A DNA stretch of 64,000 bases from NCBI GenBank assembly GCA_030710605.1, contig CP092863.1:142754623-142818622 (forward strand). Direction: 5' to 3'. Shown here one piece after another: positions 43,044-55,734 of this stretch. The notes under the pieces were generated by a model. It ran no database searches. It saw only the letters and a program-made list of their open reading frames with translations, and was not told the DNA's origin. This stretch comes from Cordylochernes scorpioides. Taxonomy: Eukaryota > Arthropoda > Arachnida > Pseudoscorpiones > Chernetidae. The position numbers and the translations under genes are program-made. Positions within the stretch are counted from its first letter, which is position 1; each line of letters opens with the position of its first letter.

Positions 43044-44625
43044 GTAGCCTGGTGTGTTACTCGGCAAGTTCAATAGTCGTCGGAGATAGTTATTCTGAAT
43101 TTGGTCCAAGATTTTGTACTTTTCGTTTGCCCAAATTGGAGCAGAATACAGCAGAGTTGACAGGATAATCGAGTCTAATAGTTTCATTGATGAACCAAAT
43201 GAATTCAACCTGGATTTCTCCATAATTTTCCATACTTCGCCGGTAGCTGCAAGCGCTTTGCCTTTAAAGTATGAAGCCACTTGACTAAACGAGATTGTTG
43301 TTGTGAGGGGATAGCCAAGATAGAGATATTTCGATGTCACTGTCAACAGTTGGTCTCCCCAGAACCATTTGTCCGATTTTGCAGGGCGGCCACCATTTCG
43401 GAAAACCATTATCTTGGATTTTGATTCGTTCAGGGTTAGATGATTTGTTTCGAAGTATTTTTTCAACATGTTGATTTTTATTTGTAGATTGATTTTTGAT
43501 TCTCCTATGAGAATTATGTCGTCGGCATACATCAAAAGGTGGACCGTTCCAAAATTAGGGAGGTATATGCCTGGTAGAGTAGAGTCATTAAAAATGTTGA
43601 TTAAATCAGTTACAAAGAGTATAAATAGATAGGGTGATAAGGGTTCTCCTTGTAACACTCCCGATCGGATTTTGATGGGTTCAGTAAATAGTCCATTCCA
43701 TCTCACCGTCGTTGTCATTTGTTCGAAGTAGTTCCTGATAAGGTTAACAAAGCGGAAATCCAGACCTAATTCACCCAATTTTGACCACAGAAGTGAGTGG
43801 GGAACAGTGTCAAAAGCCTTTTTTAGGTCCACAAAAAAAGCATAGAGTTTTCTTCTTTTACGTCTGAGAGTCAGCTGTATCAAGGACAACAGTGTGAATA
43901 TGTGATCTTGACAGGAGTAGCCTTTTCTGAATCCGGCCTGGTTTTCTGGAATAATTGATCTACCTTCAATCCAGTTGCGTAATCGCGATTTTAGTATTGA
44001 TGTGAAAAGTTTTGACAGATTACTAATAAGGGCAATTCCGCGGTAGTTTGATGGATTATCCCGGTCACCGCTTTTAAAAATAGGATGGATGATAGATTTA
44101 GACCATATTAAGGGATATGAACCAGAATTAATGATTCTGTTGAATATATTTTTTAGAGTAACAAGGTGTTCGAAAGGTAGGGTCTTTAATGCTTCATTCG
44201 GAATTTCGTCAGCGCCACAAGCTTTTTCATTTGCCAGACTGGAGATTTCTCTAGTTATTTCTGTTATGGAGATTTCACAGTAGAGTTCAGGATCAATTCG
44301 TGAGAGAGTAGATAGGTTGCTTCCTATCGTCGTTTCAGCAGAGAGCAGTTTGTTGTAAAAGCATTTCCACTCTAAAATTGTTATATTTCCTTGTATATAG
44401 CTTTTGTCTTTCAAGGTAGCTATAGTTTTCCAAAAGTTTGCGGAGTCACGGGCATTTTTAAGAAGTTCTTGTTTTTCCTGAAGATATTTTTTCTTGTTGA
44501 AGTTTATTAAGGTCGTGTACCTTTTCCTATTTGAGACATAAATATTGCGGTCTACGTCAGTGTTCGTTTCCTTAAAGGTTGTGAGGCTTGCCTTAGCAGA
44601 TTTTTTGGCTAAATAGCATTCCCTG

Positions 44626-44950
44626 GCATTCAATCAATACCTTTATTAAGACCTTTAGTTTTATACACAGATTCTCTTGAGAGATACAGAAAATTAATGG
44701 GGAAAAAATTTGCATTCAATCAATACCTTTATTAAGACCTTTAGTTTTATATACAGATTCTCCTGAGAGATACAGAAAATTAAAGGGGAAAAAATTTGCA
44801 TTCAATCAATACCTTTATTAAGACCTTTAATTTTATATACAGATTCTCCTGAGAGATACATAAAATTAATTGAGAAAAAAATTGCATTCAATCAATACCT
44901 TTATTAAGACCTTTAGCTTTATATACAGATTCTCCTGAGAGAAAATAAGT
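44626..44950 (-). repeat. 85-bp LINE-tail satellite, right part (about 4 units, copy 2)
   Basis: Resumes in phase after LINE-B and ends with the same terminal variant (CCTTTAGCTTTATATACAGA) as copy 1. Total in copy 2 is about 17 units against about 22 in copy 1. Confidence 0.88.
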
Positions 44951-44999
44951 GGGAAAAAAGGGGGAAAGAATTTGAATATACAAAGTTATATGTAAATAT

Positions 45000-45163
45000 A
45001 AATAGCTATAAAACGAAGAGAATTTTTTTTTATTAAAATGCATGGGCTATAAGCTTTCGGGCTCCACGCCCTTCGACGGGTACCCGTCGAAGGGCGTGGA
45101 GCCCGAAAGCTTATAGCCCATGCATTTTAATAAAAAAAAATTCTCTTCGTTTTATAGCTATTT
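45000..45163. repeat. Perfect 164-bp palindrome centred on GGTACC
   Basis: Arms of 82 bp (AAATAGCTATAAAACGAAGA..GCTCCACGCCCTTCGACGGGT) are exact inverses, including matched nine-base T and A runs, with the centre between 45081 and 45082. There is no spacer. Counterpart 18452-18588 has lost 27 nt around the centre. Confidence 0.93.
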
Positions 45164-45387
45164 ACAATTCAATAAGAGAAATTTTCATGATTCTTGTTAT
45201 ATGTAAATATGCATATATAGAGAGTTATAAAATTTATGTATCAAAGAACACATCTCCCTTAAATATGCATTTTTGTATATTTTTTTATCATCCAAATGCA
45301 AAAACGTAAAGGTGGTGATAAAAAAAAAGAGCCACAACACCAGTTTTGATAAATTCAGACAAAAAGCCAACAACTTGTATACCATCT

Positions 45388-45570
45388 TCTTCTTCTTCTT
45401 TTTATCTCCACTCAATCATATTAGGGTATCAAGTTGTGACCCTTGGTGGTGTCTGTTTGACAACCATCATGACTGGGGAAGATAGAATGCATCTGCCTTT
45501 GTCATTAAGACTGGGAGCACTACTCAGTGGCAGGCCGACTTAGCTCCAAAAGAAATGGCCGCCTTTGACA
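45388..45570 (-). mobile_element. LINE 3'-end fragment with (AAG)n tail (copy 2)
   Basis: Counterpart of 18808-19000; same order, a slightly longer CTT run. Confidence 0.5.
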
Positions 45571-45831
45571 TGAGGAACATACACCATGTGCAGCTGCTCC
45601 TAACATGGAGTACAAACGCTGCTCATTCTGTATCCCTGAATTAGGAGCCCTCTCTCTCTTACAGGGTACTTGTATACCATGGTTTCGGACTATGGCCCTC
45701 TTCAGTACAGAAACGGCTTCAATTTCGTGTTGTGGCTCATTCTTCCTCATCACTTTAACATTCTATACTGGGGTGATGAACAAATGCATTATTTTAATAC
45801 ATTTTTGACAGTATAAGAGACTCAGCACAAG

Positions 45832-46135
45832 TAAGTAAGGGACTGCCCTGTACTACGGTGTTGTGAGCCGCTACGGTAACCGTGAACAGGAAACTCTGAA
45901 ATGTGGCTGACTAACGGGACAATGGCACCCTTCTTTCCATTGGACAAGACACAAACACTTGGTACCCTGTCCAGAAGTCCTCCTCTACATGGCGGGCGGG
46001 AGAAGCAGCACAAGTAAGGGACTGCCCTGTAGTACGGTGTCGTGAGCCGCTACGGTAACCGTGAACAGGGAATTCTGAAATGTGGCTGACTAACGGGGCA
46101 ATGGCACCCTCCTTTCAATGGACAAGACACCACCA
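45832..46135. repeat. 179-bp GC-rich tandem repeat, about 1.7 units (copy 2)
   Basis: Unit starts at about 45828 and 46009, one fewer than copy 1. Confidence 0.8.
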
Positions 46136-48269
46136 CCACAGTATAGGTACCTCTTTTGGAACATGAATATCATCTTTCCGCAACTTTATGTTATATATAC
46201 ACTCATGGACAAACTTAAATGTCTTTTTAAAAAAGGCCTTTGCTGTTATTGGTATCAAGCAAAAAAAATCCGCAGTATTTACAGAAATACTTTAGTTTTA
46301 TGCGAAAAGACTATGGCTATAGTTTAATCATCTTAAAGGAATTTTGTTTGAAAAGTTAGGCCAGTCTACGAACCGCTTCACCAGAAATCTCTATATAAAA
46401 TTGCGTCAAATTGGCCTTCATTGAAGCCAAAAAGAGAAATAAATGTTAATGATACTGAAACAATATAAATATTTAATAGCTGTCGTTCTCTAGATTCAAT
46501 AACGCGCCGTCTATACATAATAAATGAGAATATTCAAAGCACGAATGTTTCTTTTTTCACAAAAATCAAAATTCTACTGTCCTTACTGCAATGAAAAAAA
46601 ATATTGGGTGGGCTTGGCTCATTAGTGGCGAATCCTTCCAGCGGTTTTGCCAATTTAATCTACCAGACCGCATTTTAGAGCTCTAATACTGTATTGGACG
46701 ATTCTGATTATATATGCTACACTGAAGGGTGGAATCTTAGAAATGGTATTCACGCAAACTATGGACATAAGCTTTTAGGACAGTAGAATTCGCACACACA
46801 CACAAGCCTTTATTAAGACGTCTTATACAGATGATTCTCCTGTTAGAAATGAATCTAAAAAGAAATGAGAAGCAGGGGAAGAAATTGAATCCTCGCTCAG
46901 AAAAGAGAAAAAGAAGAAAAGGAAAGAATATCTATGTACAAAAGTTGAGACTATATACATCGTTTTCGTGCATAGAACACAGTGAAGAAGTAGATTATTG
47001 AGTAAATGGTTGCATCTTGAGAAAAAATATATTTACACACAGTTCAGTTACTTTGTTAGATATTTTTTCCTCTTCTAGGACATTAGAATTGCGTATAAAT
47101 ATTTGCATCGAGAAATGCTCTTCCATCTTATTAAATTATGACTAGGAGTTTATTGCCTTTAAGGAGCCTGATTGAGAAACTTGATTATGTCAATGATAGG
47201 CAAGCCCATCATACTTCCCTGAACATAAATCTCCTTAGGTTAATCCCATAGTCATCCTTCCACCTCAAACTTCATCTTACTCTTAAAAGCTGTCGCTTCA
47301 GAGCTTTCTTGAAAGGTTAAAAGACATTAAAAGTAGCTTTGTAAAAGTATGGATTGTGTGACTGGCTATTGAAAACTTACCATTTCATCCTACAAGGTAA
47401 CACACGAGTCACCTCAACAGTATGAGGATAGAAGTTATGATGTAGATGGTTGACCTGTTGTAACAGCAACAGACTCAGGTCTCCTGTTTTTATTCACACA
47501 TGGATATTCTGTGAAGAGTTTGGAAGCATCACTCGGCGACAGTTTTTGATCCACGGAGAATAAAAAGAAAGCATTTTAAAGATAAACATCATAAGGCTTT
47601 ATGTACCCGAAAGCAAGAAAACTAAATTAATTTAAAAAAAAACTTATCTCTTGAAGCCTGATGATTTCACCCTAATATTGATGCAAGGGAGATTATTTTA
47701 TTGAAAAATAAAAGTCTATAAGTTTATTTTAATCAAAGAATACAGTTTCGTAGAGAAAACAATGAGTAACATATCTTCTGTGATTACATCTGAGAGTAGC
47801 CATGGCATTCTCTGTATTTGGTTTCGGCTAGATAATGGTGGCTAGATAATGGTGGCACCTCGTTTCATCACCCCGGCCAATATGCCTTCAGTTCATACCT
47901 TCAGCTATAAATAATCGAATTTCAATATCTCTCTAAGATTTTCTTCTGATTTACTGTTTGGGCAAGAGGCCACGCAAAATACATTGGGCACTTTTTTCGA
48001 AGGCTTAGCGTGTTTGGTCAAGACAATATGTGCAATTCATATTAAGGCTATAAGCTATACCATGTACAATAATTTTCGAATTTTCCAAAAGGATAGTCCT
48101 TGTCTCTTCCAGCAGCTTTTCAAAGACAACATGGTGAATGTTATCTCTTGGTGGAGAATTAATTATCTGTGAATGATTTTTTGTAAAATAAATCCACCCA
48201 ATGGAACACCCTTGTCTGTTAAATGTTATTTTTACCAGATACAACTTTCAGAAGATAAATTTGTAGACC
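46136..48269. other. Intergenic with small MITE and LINE tail (copy 2)
   Basis: Contains the left-end fragment TACACTCATGGACAAAC (46197), the AATTCTACTGTCC MITE (46567-46788) and the minus LINE tail (46795-46975). The remainder is unrecognised. Confidence 0.5.
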
Positions 48270-48270
48270 T

Positions 48271-48920
48271 TTGACATTCTTAGCAACAAGGAAGCGTATA
48301 CAACTAGCCAAGCAAAATGATAATCTACTCCGCCTCAAGAGAGCAGCCATTTATACCCTTCAGACCTGCTTCTACAGTCAAGAACCTCTTCTCAAGAGCG
48401 TCGCTAAGTCTGTAAACCGACTCCCAACAAACAGCTCTGTCAAAGTGCGATTGCTTCCAACTCACGTTGGAATTCCTGGTAATGAGCTGGCAGACTCTCT
48501 GGCAAAGTCTGGATCTCTTGGCTTTCCTAAGGCCAGGGAATCGACTATCCAACTAAACGAAAGAGACCTCCTCCATACCATCAAAACCCAATGCCTGCAG
48601 GAATGGAAATCTAATGCTGCACATGACTGATACAGAGCAGGAGGGACAAGAACCAGTTCTGTCTTCCCAAGAGAACAACAATCTTTGATTTCCAGACTTA
48701 AGTCTGGTCATCTATAGACAATGACTTTCCAGAATGGTTGCAAGGTTTTCCCACTATCTACTAAGTGCAATTCTCAACCTGCAACCCCAAAACACATTAT
48801 TTACTGTATTGGCTCATCCATTGACGAGCTCTCCTCATCCCCTGCAGACACCATCAAAAGTCTCAAGCTCTACGAGCTTGATATCCTGATATGATTGAGT
48901 ATAGATGAGAAATAAGAAGG
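48271..48920 (+). pseudogene. RNase H end of LINE ORF2 (copy 2)
   Basis: The 119-codon frame at 48271-48630 is the same as copy 1 apart from one residue near the end (LLHTIKT here, LLRTIKT there); HVGIPGNELADSLAK is present. Continues to ATGATTGAGTATAGATGAGA. Confidence 0.75.
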
Positions 48921-50800
48921 AGGAAAGGAAGCCTATTACAGATCTATATTTTTAATTTTTTTTTTGACGTTCCCATTGCTCAAATTCTAGAATTTAATTG
49001 CGAGCTACTTGCAAGATCATCATGCTTCACGTCACTAATTAAACTATATGTTATCTAAAGTGATTTTTTATTTGTGTATCTCATTATAAGATCTTTGACA
49101 CATTTTTTTCTCAAGTTTAAATCAAATTCCTGATTTGATGTATTCAACCCTTGTAGGTGAAATGAAATCGGCAACTTATATTTTAATTTAGTTTATTCTT
49201 AACAAGTAATTTCTTTTGTTCCAAAAATTATTGCTAGAAATTATTTAAAAACTTGAATAATATAAAATAATAATTTTGGATATGAAAATTGGAAACAAGA
49301 TTTTATTCTCTTACAGAATGGATACTTTACCCAAAGAAATTATAATACCCTGTCCAATTGAGATATTATTTTTTAAAAAATATGTATTTTAAGATCTGGA
49401 AATTAAATTAACCATAAAATATTAAAAACGGAAAATCCAGACTGCCTTTAAACTGTATAACCTAATTTTGGGAAATATCAATCTCTGCGAAGATATTTAC
49501 TGGCTTCTCAGAAATATCTTAGCTTACATAATAAATACTACCAGATTTTCGTGGCTTAGGTACTGCTAGATTTAATGTCCTCAAAAATCTGATACCTCAA
49601 CTTACTATGTAATGTAATCACACTAGAACAAATTATCCAAACAAGAATAACCAACTCTAAGCTCTACCTACATTTAAAAAGTATACATACATCATTTGAA
49701 GTAGTAAAATTATCTACTTAATGATCTACCACTGCCAGCTAAACGCTTCATCCCACAGCAATGAATCCTACCTCCCTTTCTCAATAAAATATTATTTTAA
49801 AAATACAAAGAAAAAAAGACTTATATTGCGAAATATGCAAAAAAGAAATTAAAAACTGAATTGATATTTATATATTTAAATGCATAGCCTCCAGATATTT
49901 TTCTACAGGATTGGTAGAATTAAACACAAGCACAAGCAAAAAGCTTGATTTTCTAATTATTATTTTTATTATTCTAATAATTTTTCTTTATGTTTTTAGA
50001 TAATTTCTGTATACAGCTATTTAATAAAAAGTTTGTGTGTGGGTATTTAAAGATTGCAGCTATAATATTTTCTATAAAGAATTTGAATGATCAATATTCT
50101 TTACCAAGGTTTTTTTTTGTTATGAAGAATTGCTCTATATATAAAGTGTGTTTTTTAAAGAAATTAAGAATTTTACTATCTAAAAAAAAAAATGTTTGAA
50201 ATATATTTTTATCCAGTATTTCAAAAATAGTTTAAGATTTGGAGAAATAAAGGGTTTTATTTATATAACATAAATAAAATATTTTATGAAACACAAAATT
50301 TGAGATAAATTGAAATATTTGAAAAAAATAAACAGTAATTCTCTAAAATAAGAACTTTGGTTAATTTAAATAAGAAATCAATTCCTTGATATAATAATCC
50401 CGAAAGGGGGATAAAAGTGAAAAAATATCCTCTTTAAATACTCGATAAAACATGATAAAAGAAATAATGATATTTGAAAGACCCAGATTTGCATAATAAT
50501 TACTAAATCTAATAAATTAAATTTTAAAATGATTTTATTATTGCTTAATAATTCCGTTTTTATTAAAAAAAATAATTTTAAAGGGATGGTACAAGCAAAA
50601 GAAAGTGTAAATTAGATTTTAAAAATTTTAAAATTGCACATTTGTGATTCCTTAAACGATACATTGTTTATTTGATATTTTTTCAAAAAATATGATGGTT
50701 TACAATTGAGATTTTTCTTTTAATATTTTATTAAAGATTTAAAACTTTTCAGCGATCAATATTATCATCACAGAAAAAAAGTTTCAAGCCGTTTCTTTTT
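48921..50800. other. A/T-rich DNA upstream of eEF1A-a (copy 2)
   Basis: As 22506-24590 but missing about 215 bp near 49203. No gene recognised. Confidence 0.5.
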
Positions 50801-50802
50801 TT

Positions 50803-50888
50803 TATAATATTGCCGGCACCACTGTTGCATATCTTCCTTTTAGCCTCTACGTTTCTAACTTGACTGAACGTTACATCCATTTTCATCG
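50803..50888 (+). promoter_or_regulatory. Probable eEF1A-a promoter and 5' UTR exon (copy 2)
   Basis: TATAATAT at 50803, CTTCCTTTTAG at 50833, donor CATCG|GTAAGTAGG at 50888. Sequence as in copy 1. Confidence 0.6.
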
Positions 50889-51877
50889 GTAAGTAGGAAA
50901 AATTTATAGGGATTTCAAGGGGTTTTTGTTAAAATTCACGCAATTTCATTTTGTTTAAAGCTTCTTTAACACGTTATTTTAATATTTTATTTAAAAAAGG
51001 GTCTCTAAAACCGGTTTTTCGGCACCGGATCTTTATTAAGGGTTGAGGTATTTCGACATTTGGCAATTTGTTCTGTAGCTTTCCATGAAAGTTATTTCTA
51101 ATTGTAATGAATTCTTTAGCAATGTTTCAAATAAATACATCCTGTTTATTAATATAATTATTTTAAATCCCCGTTACCGGTTAGAAAACAAAGTATGTTT
51201 TGAAAGGGTTAATTTGACTCAAAAAGGTGTTTTTTGAAGTTGTTGAAGAGTTTATGAGCTAAAATTCGCCAAAAGCTAAACTGCTGGAAAGTTAGTTATC
51301 GATTGAAAAAGTTTTTGCCACGTGGTACGCCGTCTGGCTCGTAGACGTGGAACTATAATTATTAAAGCGCTTGTTTATAAATGTTAAAAATACTAATATA
51401 CTGTCATTTAAATTGAATTATGTTGCACATTTTTACGTCTTTATGAGTATAAGAGATAACGCAATCCTTTGATACCCTGTTAGGCCTAAGTAGTGAGGGA
51501 GGGTAAGACGCCGCGTATTGTTGTCTACATTTCGTCCCAAACGATTAATAATATTGACAGTGTATTAAGATTTAATTCTAACAAAACACTTATATAAAGT
51601 TTGTTTATATGTAATCAGTGATTAATAAAACGCTTTCATTGTTCTCGCATCAGATATAAGTATACCAGTAAAAACAAAGAAAGTTTAAAAGTATTTTATG
51701 TACTTTTTATTAAGTTTTAGCGATTTTATTTTTATAATATTATTCGCCTTGAATTACATTTTTATTACAATATTGTAAAAAGGTTTCAGTATCAAATTAA
51801 TCAATTTCTATAATATTTAAAAAAAATTATCAGTATTTCGTGATTATAATTTTTTGTTGTTGTTTTGAGCAGCAGCC

Positions 51878-53383
51878 ATGGGAAAGGAAAAGACCCATAT
51901 TAACATTGTCGTCATTGGACACGTCGACTCTGGCAAGTCCACCTCCACTGGTCACCTCATCTACAAATGTGGTGGTATTGACAAGCGTACCATCGAGAAG
52001 TTTGAGAAGGAAGCCCAGGAAATGGGCAAGGGTTCCTTCAAGTACGCCTGGGTGTTGGACAAGCTGAAGGCCGAGCGTGAACGTGGTATCACCATTGACA
52101 TCACCCTGTGGAAGTTCGAGACCGCCAAGTACTACGCCACCGTCATTGATGCCCCAGGCCATCGTGATTTCATCAAGAACATGATCACTGGAACCTCCCA
52201 GGCTGATTGCGCTGTCCTCATTGTGGCTGCCGGTACTGGAGAGTTCGAAGCTGGTATCTCCAAGAATGGACAGACCCGTGAGCATGCCCTTCTGGCTTAC
52301 ACCTTGGGTGTCAAGCAGATGATTGTGGGAGTGAACAAGATGGACTCCACTGAGCCACCCTTTAGCGAGAGCCGTTTCGAGGAAATCAAGAAGGAAGTCA
52401 GTGCCTACATCAAGAAGATCGGTTACAACCCAATCCAGGTTCCTTTCGTGCCCATCTCTGGTTTCCACGGAGACAACATGATCGAGCCCAGCAGCAACAT
52501 GGGATGGTACAAGGGATGGGCTATTGAGCGCAAGTCTGGAAAGGCTGATGGCAAGACCCTCCTCAATGCCCTCGACGCTATGGAGCCCCCAAGCCGTCCC
52601 GTGGACAAGTCCCTCAGGCTGCCCCTGCAGGATGTCTACAAAATTGGAGGTAAGTTTCCACCAAAGGTAATATTTACACAATTCTAAAATTGTGCCTGTC
52701 TATAGGTATTGGAACGGTGCCCGTCGGACGTGTGGAGACTGGTGTCCTGAAGCCCGGCACTGTTGTGACCTTCGCCCCCCGCCAACATCACCACTGAGGT
52801 CAAGTCTGTGGAGATGCACCACGAGGCCCTCACTGAGGCCGTCCCCGGTGACAACGTTGGTTTCAACGTGAAGAACGTCTCTGTGAAGGAGCTCCGTCGT
52901 GGCTACGTTGCTGGAGACAGCAAGGACAATCCCCCTAAGGCAACTGAGGAATTCACCGCCCAGGTCATCGTCCTCAACCACCCTGGTCAAATCTCCAACG
53001 GCTACACCCCCGTGCTGGATTGCCACACCGCCCACATTGCCTGCAAGTTCCGGGAGATCAAGGAGAAGTGCGATCGTCGTTCCGGCAAGAAGCTTGAAGG
53101 TAATCATTTCATATCTTAACTTTCGAACATGTTCTAAAGCAAACTTTGCTTTGTGTAGACCTCCCTAAGGCCATCAAGTCTGGTGATGCCGCCATTGTTG
53201 ACCTGGTTCCCACCAAGCCCATGTGTGTGGAGAGCTTTACCGCTTTCCCCCCCTCTTGGCAGGTTTGCTGTGCGTGACATGAGGCAGACTGTGGCTGTCG
53301 GAGTCATCAAGTCTGTCAAGCCTAAGGACCCCAGTGGTGGCAAGGTGACCAAGGCTGCTGAGAAGGCCCAGAAAAAGAAGTAA
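51878..53383 (+). CDS. eEF1A: eEF1A paralog a (copy 2), two +1 frameshifts
   Basis: Exons 51878-52649, 52706-53099 and 53159-53383 with the same introns as copy 1. Exon 1 is intact and encodes the whole G domain. Exon 2 has six C at 52775-52780 where copy 1 has five, and exon 3 has seven C at 53247-53253 where copy 1 has six; each would break the frame. Everything else, including splice sites and the 3' UTR, is intact and nearly identical. Errors in homopolymers of an unpolished long-read contig are the simplest explanation; real pseudogenisation of one allele is the alternative. Residues near [12 protein letters not shown] differ from copy 1 (PMDKALRLP). Confidence 0.93.
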
Positions 53384-53819
53384 TTTAAAGCTGGACTTGT
53401 TGGAGGGTCTATAGTAAACTGTCTGTCAATTTTTAAATAAAACTAATTTTCTAACTTGTTTCTTTGCTTTATATATTCATTCATTACATTTAATTCATTA
53501 AAGATTCATATATGTCCAAATAAAATACAATAAATACGATTTCAATTAAGTCATAACATATTTTAAAAAGGACCTATTATGTATAACAAACGAAAACTGG
53601 TCTAGTTTGGTATCGATTTAAGGGTTAGGTTTGTAAACATTGTATATTAAAAAATCAATTTACCCAGGCCTTTTTTTCGTAGCCATTTAAAGTTATTTAA
53701 ATATTAGGAATAGCTATTTATTATTACTTTTAGGCCAAGTTCAAATTTAAAATATCTAAAAAGCTATTTTGCTAATATTTAATACAAGTTCTAAAAGAAT
53801 TATCATCATCGTAAGTATT

Positions 53820-53892
53820 GAGCTGGAAAAGGCACGTGAATAGTGAGGCCTAGCGGTATTCTACGATCGCCCAAATTTATCCAATAAAATCG
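53820..53892 (+). other. Possible 5' UTR exon of eEF1A-b (copy 2)
   Basis: Conserved counterpart of 27614-27685 (GGCACGTGAATAGTGAGGCC to AAAATCG|GTAAGTAC). Confidence 0.3.
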
Positions 53893-54699
53893 GTAAGTAC
53901 AATTTAAATATATCCTCAAAATATATTTATATTAATTTAAAATATCACTAAGCATCAAATCACATACTTATTTACTTCTAATGTCAAATAATAATTATTT
54001 TTTAGAAGTTTGGGAATATCGTGTGGTATTTAAAGTTTTTGATTAATTGTGTCTATATAATAAAGAACGTTATATATTTTAACGATATATATATCCAGTT
54101 TTTAAATTTATTTCTATAAGTTTTTATTGGAGATAAACAATATAATTTAATCTTTAGCCTAATGTGTATTCCAAACAAGTCATTTAATATCTATAATATA
54201 AATTATTTTAGACACCTTTTAAATACTAAAATAACGTATGATAAGGTACAATTTGGATTATAGATTAGATATTATGTTTCTCTAATAGCAAACTATTTTT
54301 AATTAGGTCTTTATTAAGCTCTAAAAGGTTTTCTATATATGCTTTGTAGTTTTTTACAATTTTTAGAAGCCTTGTAGTTTTGTATATCACAAACACTTGT
54401 GTTCCATTATCATAATATTCAATCAAAAAGCTTAAATGGTTGAGTAATGTAGAATAAGTTGAGCCTCCACCCCCCCCCCCTTTTTTTTTCTTTTTATTAG
54501 AACATACCTTTAGGGGTTTACCTCATTGTATATATTGCAAATTGGGTGTTGTTTATTTGCTAATATATATAGTTATTTTATAGTTAATATAAATATTAAT
54601 ATTTTTGGAATAGTCTTAGGTTAGTAAGCCAACACAGATGTATCTGCTTATTTTGTGCAATCAAATCTCCTATCAACTAATCTTTGGAATGAAATAATG

Positions 54700-55675
54700 A
54701 TAAGGCACAATTAGAATTATAGATTATAAACACAAGGTAAATAGGACTAAATCTAAATAAATAAATAGTGTGTGATGTTTCGGTAACAGCGTTGTTACCA
54801 TCTTCAGACAAAAGTACTGAATGAGAAAGATATCACAGTATGTTATAAATAGTTACTGTTATCAAGTGTGTAAACAAGATAGCAGATAAGAAGATAGTTT
54901 TATATAAGAACCCTAAAATATTATTCTTTGGATTACAAGTGAAAAAACCCTCATTATTATTTTTGATTTTGATGATTTTTTTTTTGCTTATCCCAAAAAA
55001 AAAAGGTGCCGTGACCAGGATTCGAAACTGGGTTATTGCGGCCACAATGCAATGTCCTAACCACTAGACAATCATGGCAGATAGATATAATTGATAGCAT
55101 ATCTATTAGCAGCATATCTGTTAATATCATTGTACTTTTGTCTGAAGATGGTAACAATGCTGTTACCGAGATGTCGCACTATTTATTTGGATTTGGTCTT
55201 ATTTACCATGGGTTTGGAATGAAATAGTTTTTAATCTGATAAAGCACAATTTGAATTAAAGATTATAGATACAAGAAAATAAGACCTAATCCAAATAAAT
55301 TAATAGTGTGTGAGGTTTTGGTAGCAACGCTGTTACTGAAATGTTGCACACTATTTATTTGGATTAGGTCTTAGTTTCTTGTATCTATAATTCTTAGGCC
55401 ATTAATCACCAGTAAAAAGACTGGACCTTTAGCTTTATCCACATTGATAGGCACAATTTGGATTATAGATACAAGAAAATAAGACCTAATCCAAATAATT
55501 TAATAGTGTGTGATGTTTTGGTAACAGCTTTGTTACCATCATGGTACTATCACATGCTGTGATATTTTTTCTCATTTATTCTTTAATCTGATAGTAACAA
55601 TGCTGTTACCAAAATGTCGCACACTATTAAATTATTTGGATTAAGTCTTATTTTATTTTGTTTATCCTCATTGTT
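54700..55675. mobile_element. Cluster of three GTTTCGGTAACA MITEs with tRNA-His-like insert (copy 2)
   Basis: 54705-55208 (with tRNA-His-like sequence at 55008-55081, minus), 55236-55392 and 55447-55675. The tRNA-like copy here has anticodon GTG and acceptor GCCATGA / TCACGGC with one mismatch. Confidence 0.7.
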
Positions 55676-55734
55676 TAAATATTGGTTAGGAATTAGCTGT
55701 TCAATTTTGCTAATATGGATGTTATATATATATT

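Larger units (their letters stand above)
41344..44625 (-). mobile_element. LINE-B insertion inside the LINE-tail satellite
   Basis: Flanked by GCATTCAATCA at 41333-41343 and 44626-44636 (11-bp TSD). The minus strand ends AATAAAGGCTTTTG(TG)n. 5'-truncated inside ORF2; total 3.28 kb including a 507-bp hAT composite. Copy 1 has an uninterrupted satellite here. The 3' UTR (41344-41790) equals the short insertion at 30009. Confidence 0.92.
41796..44625 (-). pseudogene. LINE-B ORF2: reverse transcriptase, truncated and interrupted
   Basis: The upstream frame (from 44625 to 43044) lacks the endonuclease and starts in the linker (ARECYLAKKSAKASL). RT motifs: PIFKSGDRDNPSNYRGIAL, ENQAGFRKGYSCQDH, FVDLKKAFDTVP, GVLQGEPLSPYLF and catalytic YADD at about 43518-43529. 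The hAT composite splits it at residues TPGY. The downstream part (42528 to 41989) continues ILRMETGRFSLGV and ends at CQLCKNRTENEF, where a +/-1 shift in a run near 42000-42015 moves the finger end (EHYIFEC) to another frame (41796-42017). Roughly two-thirds identical by eye to LINE-A ORF2, so a sister lineage. Confidence 0.88.
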
